Shown one piece after another: positions 60,024-64,000 of a DNA stretch of 64,000 bases; within the stretch, counting starts at the first letter, position 1; each line of letters begins with the position of its first letter. A program made the position numbers and the translations under genes. Origin of the DNA: Hymenobacter ruricola. Its GTDB lineage: Bacteria; Bacteroidota; Bacteroidia; Cytophagales; Hymenobacteraceae. The stretch lies in contig NZ_JADQDM010000005.1 of NCBI RefSeq assembly GCF_015694525.1, forward strand, positions 124,001 through 188,000. The letters are read 5' to 3'. Under the pieces are notes generated by a model. That model saw nothing but the letters and a program-made list of their open reading frames with translations. It did not search any database and was not told where the DNA came from.

Positions 60024-60074
60024 CTAAAGTATGTTGCTGGCTAGGAAAGTACCGTTTCAGCCAGCCGCCGCTGG

Positions 60075-61007
60075 CTAGCGGAATTTCGGGTTCTTGATGC
60101 GGGGCGTCAAGATGTAGTTCAACGTTACGCCGGTAACGATGTACCAGTCGGTTTTATTGCCCGTGTCGCCGCGCTGCGCAACGCCCGGCGTGTTAAAACC
60201 CGGGAATTTTGTGGGGTTGAAGTCAGCATTCGGCTGCGAGATGCTGCGCGTGATGCCGCCACCGAAGTATTGCTGAGCAGGCGTGCCGGTAGACAAGTCG
60301 GCGTATTTGCCTCCTACGTCATCCAGGTAGTCGGTGAAGGTTTTGCGCCATCCGATTTCCAGGCTGGCGTCAAAGTTACGGTTGATGCGGTAACGGATAC
60401 CACCGCCGAAGGGAATGGAGAACTGCGTCTGGCCGTAGGCGCTCGACTGGCCTTCCGTTTTCAGGTCAGCCAGAGCCACGTATTCACCTTGCGTGAGGTT
60501 GCTGGGAGCACCGGGGCCTACGAGGCCTTTGGGATTATGGTAGAAGCCAGCCACGCCCACGAACACATACGGCACAAAGTCCGGGCGCTTCAGGTAGTTG
60601 TTGCGGTTCTCAATCAGGTCGATGATGGCCACAGCTGAAGCTTCCAGAATGTCGTTCCGGAAGGTCATGTTCCGGTTGTAGCGGAAACGAGCATCCGGGT
60701 CGCTGGAGTTAGCAGCCTGCGAGTCATCGCCGCTGATGCGGCCGTAGGAAACACCAAAGCGGCCGGAGATACGCGGATAAAAACGGCGGGTAATGGAAAC
60801 GCCAGCCCCCACGCGGGTAGCGCCCAGGCGCAAGCTCGTGAAGTTGGTTACCGGCGTAACGTCGCCGAAATAGTTCATGGCGTTCAGGCTGAAGCCAATC
60901 GAGTTGTATTGCTTCCGCTTGCTGAACTGCTGAGCATCTGCATCAGGCGTCGCCACCAAGGCCAAGCCCAGCACAAGTGCCGAAGAATAAGTGAAAATAT
61001 TTTTCAT
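60075..61007 (-). CDS. Outer-membrane beta-barrel protein (DUF6089-type) 2
   Basis: The 310-residue paralogue with signal SSALVLGLALVATPDADAQ (cut near 25). Strands such as YNSIGFSLNAMNYFGDVTPV, RISGRFGVSYGRISGDDSQA and RYRINRNFDASLEIGWRKTF match the previous gene, with several longer inserts (loops near 130-150 and 165-185). It lies directly upstream in the transcript, with a -7-like TACTTTTG and T-rich -33 region before it at 61082-61112. Confidence 0.88.
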   Translation of the reverse strand: MKNIFTYSSALVLGLALVATPDADAQQFSKRKQYNSIGFSLNAMNYFGDVTPVTNFTSLRLGATRVGAGVSITRRFYPRISGRFGVSYGRISGDDSQAANSSDPDARFRYNRNMTFRNDILEASAVAIIDLIENRNNYLKRPDFVPYVFVGVAGFYHNPKGLVGPGAPSNLTQGEYVALADLKTEGQSSAYGQTQFSIPFGGGIRYRINRNFDASLEIGWRKTFTDYLDDVGGKYADLSTGTPAQQYFGGGITRSISQPNADFNPTKFPGFNTPGVAQRGDTGNKTDWYIVTGVTLNYILTPRIKNPKFR

Positions 61008-61081
61008 AAGGCAACGAAAATGATGAAGCGGGTTTCAGGGTGTTGAGGGCAATGCAGTGAATGCACAGTTTCAGACGGTGA

Positions 61082-61112
61082 CAAAAGTAGGCGTAATCGG
61101 GAACTAAAAAAA
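61082..61112 (-). promoter_or_regulatory. Possible promoter of the DUF6089-type genes
   Basis: On the minus strand, TACTTTTG (61089-61082) is preceded after 19 bases by TTTT (61112-61109) instead of TTTG. It would give a leader of about 70 bases to the ATG at 61007. Confidence 0.35.
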
Positions 61113-61153
61113 CTTTCAACGATTTTTTCCCAAAAAAGGCTATCCGTTTCTAT

Positions 61154-62041
61154 TTAAATTCCTGCTGGATTGCGGCGGTCGAGGCCCCAATTGAGCTTGC
61201 TGCGCAAAGTACTAAGGAAGTTAACGTGGTTGAGCTTTACTAGGCGGGCGTTGAAAGTTTCGCGGCGAACGGCAATTTGAACGGAGGCTTCGACGGGCAG
61301 GGAGCGAGAATCGAGCGCCAGCATGTAGCTGGTGCTACGGCCTTCGATTTCGAAGGAAATCACGCTTTGGTCCGACACCACGAGTGGGCGCACGTTCAAA
61401 TTGTGGGGGCATACGGGAGCAATAATAAAATTGTTTGTCTGGGGCAGCATAACAGGGCCGCCGCAACTGAGCGAGTACCCCGTGGAGCCGGTGGGTGTGG
61501 CCACTACCAAGCCATCGGCCCAGTAGGAATTGAGGTATTCGCCGTCGATGTAGGTGTGCACGACAATCATGGACGAGGTGTCGCGCTTGAGGACGCTGAA
61601 CTCGTTGAGGCCGAAATTGAGGCTGCCAAACACATCGGGGTCGGTATCGACGCGAATCAGGCTGCGCTCTTCAATGTTGAAGTGGCCTTTGTAGAGGGCA
61701 TCGATGGCTTGGGCAATGCGGTCGGGGGTGATGGTGGCCAGAAAGCCGAGCCGGCCGGTGTGGATGCCGAGAATGGGGATTTGCAGGCTGCCCACGTAGG
61801 TGACGGTGTCGAGCAAGGTGCCGTCGCCACCGATGCTGAGCACGAACTGCACGCCGCGCAGCGAGTCGCCGCGCCGGAACTCGGTGGTGCCGGGGGGCAG
61901 GCGCAGGCGGTTGTCGAGGAAGGTGCGAAAGGCTTCGCCGATGCGCACTTCGGCCCGGCGGGCGGCCAAGTCATCGAGCAGCGCCTGAATGGCGGGGGCA
62001 GCTTCGTCGTCGAAGGGCTTGCCAAGGATGGCGATTTTCAT
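61154..62041 (-). CDS. nadK: NAD kinase
   Basis: Phosphorylates NAD to NADP. The 295-residue protein has FVLSIGGDGTLLDTVTYVGS with the GGDGT catalytic motif, GIHTGRLGFLATITPDRIAQ, DGLVVATPTGSTGYSLSCGG and RPLVVSDQSVISFEIEGRST. Full length. It lies in the gene order CBS, barrel protein, nadK, DUF6089, uppS, bamA characteristic of Bacteroidota. Confidence 0.97.
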   Translation of the reverse strand: MKIAILGKPFDDEAAPAIQALLDDLAARRAEVRIGEAFRTFLDNRLRLPPGTTEFRRGDSLRGVQFVLSIGGDGTLLDTVTYVGSLQIPILGIHTGRLGFLATITPDRIAQAIDALYKGHFNIEERSLIRVDTDPDVFGSLNFGLNEFSVLKRDTSSMIVVHTYIDGEYLNSYWADGLVVATPTGSTGYSLSCGGPVMLPQTNNFIIAPVCPHNLNVRPLVVSDQSVISFEIEGRSTSYMLALDSRSLPVEASVQIAVRRETFNARLVKLNHVNFLSTLRSKLNWGLDRRNPAGI

Positions 62042-62132
62042 GCGGGAGCAGCGGATGGATTGCGCAAGAACGGGCGCGTTTCCGCCGGAAGATTCACAAC
62101 AAATAAATAACCTAACCGGCGAGACGAACCCA

Positions 62133-63590
62133 TTAAATAGGGAATTCGGCCCGGAAAAAATAGCCGGTTTGGCCCAAGCCGTTCAGCGTATATTCCACGG
62201 TGAATACCCGGTCGTAGTAGGTAACTAAATGTAAGCCGAGGCCAACGGCGCTGAGCAGGTGATTGGGAAGGCGGTTTTGGGGCAATGGATGGGGCGCGAC
62301 AACGTAGCCGGCGTCGGTAAAGATATTAAGGTAAACCGCGATGGGAATGGCGTTGATTTTGGGGTTGTCGACGGCTCCCAGCTGAATGACGCGGGGCTGC
62401 AGCAGCTGGTAAGAAACGCCCTGCTGCACCAGCCCGTAGTGGCGGCCGTCGATGACGTACTCGTCGTAGCCGCGCACCAAATCGGTGTAGCCCAGCGCCC
62501 GCACATCGGCGTAGGCCTGCCGCTGGGTGAGGCGGGCCTGGCCACTCAAGCCGAGGCTATAGTAGAACCGATGCCCCAGCGCGAGGTAGCGCGAGTAGGT
62601 GGCGTGGAGCGTGGTGAGGCCCGGTGCCGCGCCATGGAGGAAAACCCGGTGCGAAAGGCTGACTTGCGCATACTGGCCGGTGAGTGGGTAAGCGAAGGTG
62701 TTGCGCTGGTTGCGGGTGCTGGTGAGGGTAAAGTCTAGGTATTCGCGCTGGGTGCGCCCCAGGTAGTAGTCTGGGTTGTGGTAATTAATGGAGTCGCTGA
62801 TTTGCTCGCGGTGATAAGAAACGTCGAAGGCGGTGAGGAACTGCACGGTGTGCCGAAAGCGCAGGCCGCCCATGACGTAAAACCGCTGAATGGGAAAGTT
62901 TTCATCGGCCCGGAAGGGCACGAGGCGGTCGGCCCGGGTGATGTAGTCCAAAGAATGGCTTTGGTAGTAGGAGGCGCCGACGCCGAAGCCCAGCCGGCGG
63001 CGGCGGCCCAGACCGGGAGCTTCGTAGAACAGCTCATACTTGCGGTTGAAGCCGAGCTGCAGGTTGGCCATTACCTGCTCGTTGCGGCCGCGAAAGTTGC
63101 TGCGCACCACGTGCACGCCGTAATCGAGGCGCTGCCAGCGGTCGGAGCGGTCGAGCCAGGAGCGCAGGTTGCGGTCGGCCAGCGAAAGGATGGGGACGGG
63201 AAACAGGTACCACCGCTCCTGCACGCCAAACACGATGAGCCACTTGCCGCTGGCGCAGCTGGCCTGCACCACCACGGCGTGGAACAGCTGCAGGTTGAAC
63301 AGCCGGCTGCGGTTGGCTTCGAGGCGGGCGGCCAAATCGGCCACGACCAGGGTGTCGCCTTCGCGGAAATCAAGCTCAACTCGCAGGATGCGCTCCTTGG
63401 TAACGGCATTGCCCAGAAACAGGATGGTACCCACCGCCGCGCGCTGCACGCCGGGGCAGGGCAGCACGCGCACCAGCGTATCGGCGGGCGCCACGGTGGG
63501 CCGCAAAGCATGGGGCAGCGTATCGACGGGTGCCAGGCCGGGGGCCTGGCAGAGCAGCGTCCGGAAAAACAGTAAGATAACTCCGAGCAC
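62133..63590 (-). CDS. BamA/TamA-related outer-membrane protein, 485 aa
   Basis: The protein has a signal peptide (ILLFFRTLLCQAPGLAP), one POTRA-like domain near residues 50-130 (GTILFLGNAVTKERILRVEL, LAARLEANRSRLFNLQLFHA) and a C-terminal beta-barrel with RSWLDRSDRWQRLDYGVHVV, LGFGVGASYYQSHSLDYITR, VRGYDEYVIDGRHYGLVQQG. It is a shorter relative of BamA/TamA, recurrent beside nadK in Bacteroidota. A role in the insertion of a subset of outer-membrane proteins is inferred. Starts six bases from the CBS stop. Confidence 0.85.
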   Translation of the reverse strand: MLGVILLFFRTLLCQAPGLAPVDTLPHALRPTVAPADTLVRVLPCPGVQRAAVGTILFLGNAVTKERILRVELDFREGDTLVVADLAARLEANRSRLFNLQLFHAVVVQASCASGKWLIVFGVQERWYLFPVPILSLADRNLRSWLDRSDRWQRLDYGVHVVRSNFRGRNEQVMANLQLGFNRKYELFYEAPGLGRRRRLGFGVGASYYQSHSLDYITRADRLVPFRADENFPIQRFYVMGGLRFRHTVQFLTAFDVSYHREQISDSINYHNPDYYLGRTQREYLDFTLTSTRNQRNTFAYPLTGQYAQVSLSHRVFLHGAAPGLTTLHATYSRYLALGHRFYYSLGLSGQARLTQRQAYADVRALGYTDLVRGYDEYVIDGRHYGLVQQGVSYQLLQPRVIQLGAVDNPKINAIPIAVYLNIFTDAGYVVAPHPLPQNRLPNHLLSAVGLGLHLVTYYDRVFTVEYTLNGLGQTGYFFRAEFPI

Positions 63591-63596
63591 CCGTGG

Positions 63597-64000
63597 TTAG
63601 ACGCTCAGGTACCGCAGGAGGGCATCGTAGCGCTCCTGCTCGTCTTCGTTGGGGGCAGCGGTGCCGCTGAACTGGGCCGTGACGACGTAGCCAAACCGCT
63701 CCAGCGTGGCCGTGATGCGGGTCAGGTTGTCGGTGTTGAGCTTGAGGGTGAGGCGAATGCGCTGGGGGTCGACTTCATCCTGCGCCACCAACGCGCTGAT
63801 GACTTTGGCGTTGTTTTCCTCAACGTAGCGGCTGATTTGGGTGAGCGAATAGTCCCGCTCCTCCATCGTGAGGACGATGATGCCGCCCTGGCCGCCGGCC
63901 GGCTGCTGGCCGAACGCGGCCAGCGCGTCGGCGATGGTGACGACGCCGGCGTACTCGTGCCGCTCATCGACCACAGGCACCAACTGAATTTTATTTTCAA
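63597..64000 (-). CDS. CBS-domain protein (5' end outside the window)
   Basis: The C-terminal 134 or so codons are visible; the start lies beyond 64000. The tail of a CBS domain reads KIQLVPVVDERHEYAGVVTI ADALAAFG, and then an ACT-like or sensory part (GGIIVLTMEERDYSLTQISR, RIRLTLKLNTDNLTRITATL). CBS domains bind adenylates and act as energy sensors. It is transcribed just ahead of the BamA-related gene, in the conserved nadK-uppS-bamA order. Confidence 0.85.
   Translation of the reverse strand, partial: ENKIQLVPVVDERHEYAGVVTIADALAAFGQQPAGGQGGIIVLTMEERDYSLTQISRYVEENNAKVISALVAQDEVDPQRIRLTLKLNTDNLTRITATLERFGYVVTAQFSGTAAPNEDEQERYDALLRYLSV

Noticed and set aside
1..64000. tRNA, rRNA or mobile element genes
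   Set aside because: None seen in the intergenic regions examined; no transposase, integrase or phage-like gene family occurs.

Overview
The window is GC-rich chromosomal DNA from a member of the Bacteroidota, most likely the Hymenobacteraceae (Hymenobacter-like). The reasons are: gliding-motility lipoproteins GldB and GldD; two proteins with type IX secretion (T9SS) sorting tails; the order CBS protein, BamA-like barrel, nadK, outer-membrane barrels, uppS, bamA, ompH, ompH; an exbB-exbD-exbD-tonB operon; promoters of the Bacteroidota form TTG-N20/21-TAnnTTTG; and almost no Shine-Dalgarno sequences. About 58 protein genes are supported. I see no tRNA, rRNA, CRISPR array, prophage, transposase or recognisable defence system.

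Layout. 1-14 kb: an ECF sigma factor with an overlapping small gene, nth, a glycosyltransferase beside gldB, an outer-membrane barrel, RNase G, a 29-residue ribosomal-type protein, a TPR protein, an HU-like protein, then mutY-ssb-gldD-recG. 14-21.5 kb: secreted proteins, including two tail-to-tail fibronectin-III/T9SS proteins. 21.5-30.3 kb: a fatty-acid beta-oxidation block on the minus strand (ligase, MarR regulator, fadN-like fusion, thiolase, a frameshifted small gene, acyl-CoA dehydrogenase). 30.4-45.8 kb: housekeeping genes (arginase-fold protein, murQ, der, era, hemH, cysteine desulfurase, phosphoglucosamine mutase, mazG) and a putative stress trio (PRC-barrel, membrane-anchored, PA2169-type). 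46-53 kb: the ExbB/ExbD/TonB energy-transduction operon, a second TonB, a PstS-like lipoprotein and a TPR protein. 53-64 kb: rluD and the outer-membrane biogenesis operon.

The main unexplained signals are non-coding. A palindrome TAGGC-N2-GC(C/A)TA occurs twice before the acyl-CoA dehydrogenase, once before the marR gene and once before the second tonB, which suggests a MarR regulon joining fatty-acid oxidation to TonB transport. A 164-bp nested palindrome centred at 43365/43366 separates two genes. At least six copies of one intergenic inverted-repeat family, plus hairpins of other families, are scattered between genes with no linked transposase. Other points of note are an arginase-fold protein that has lost both ligands specific to one manganese site, and a 105-codon gene broken by one apparent base deletion.
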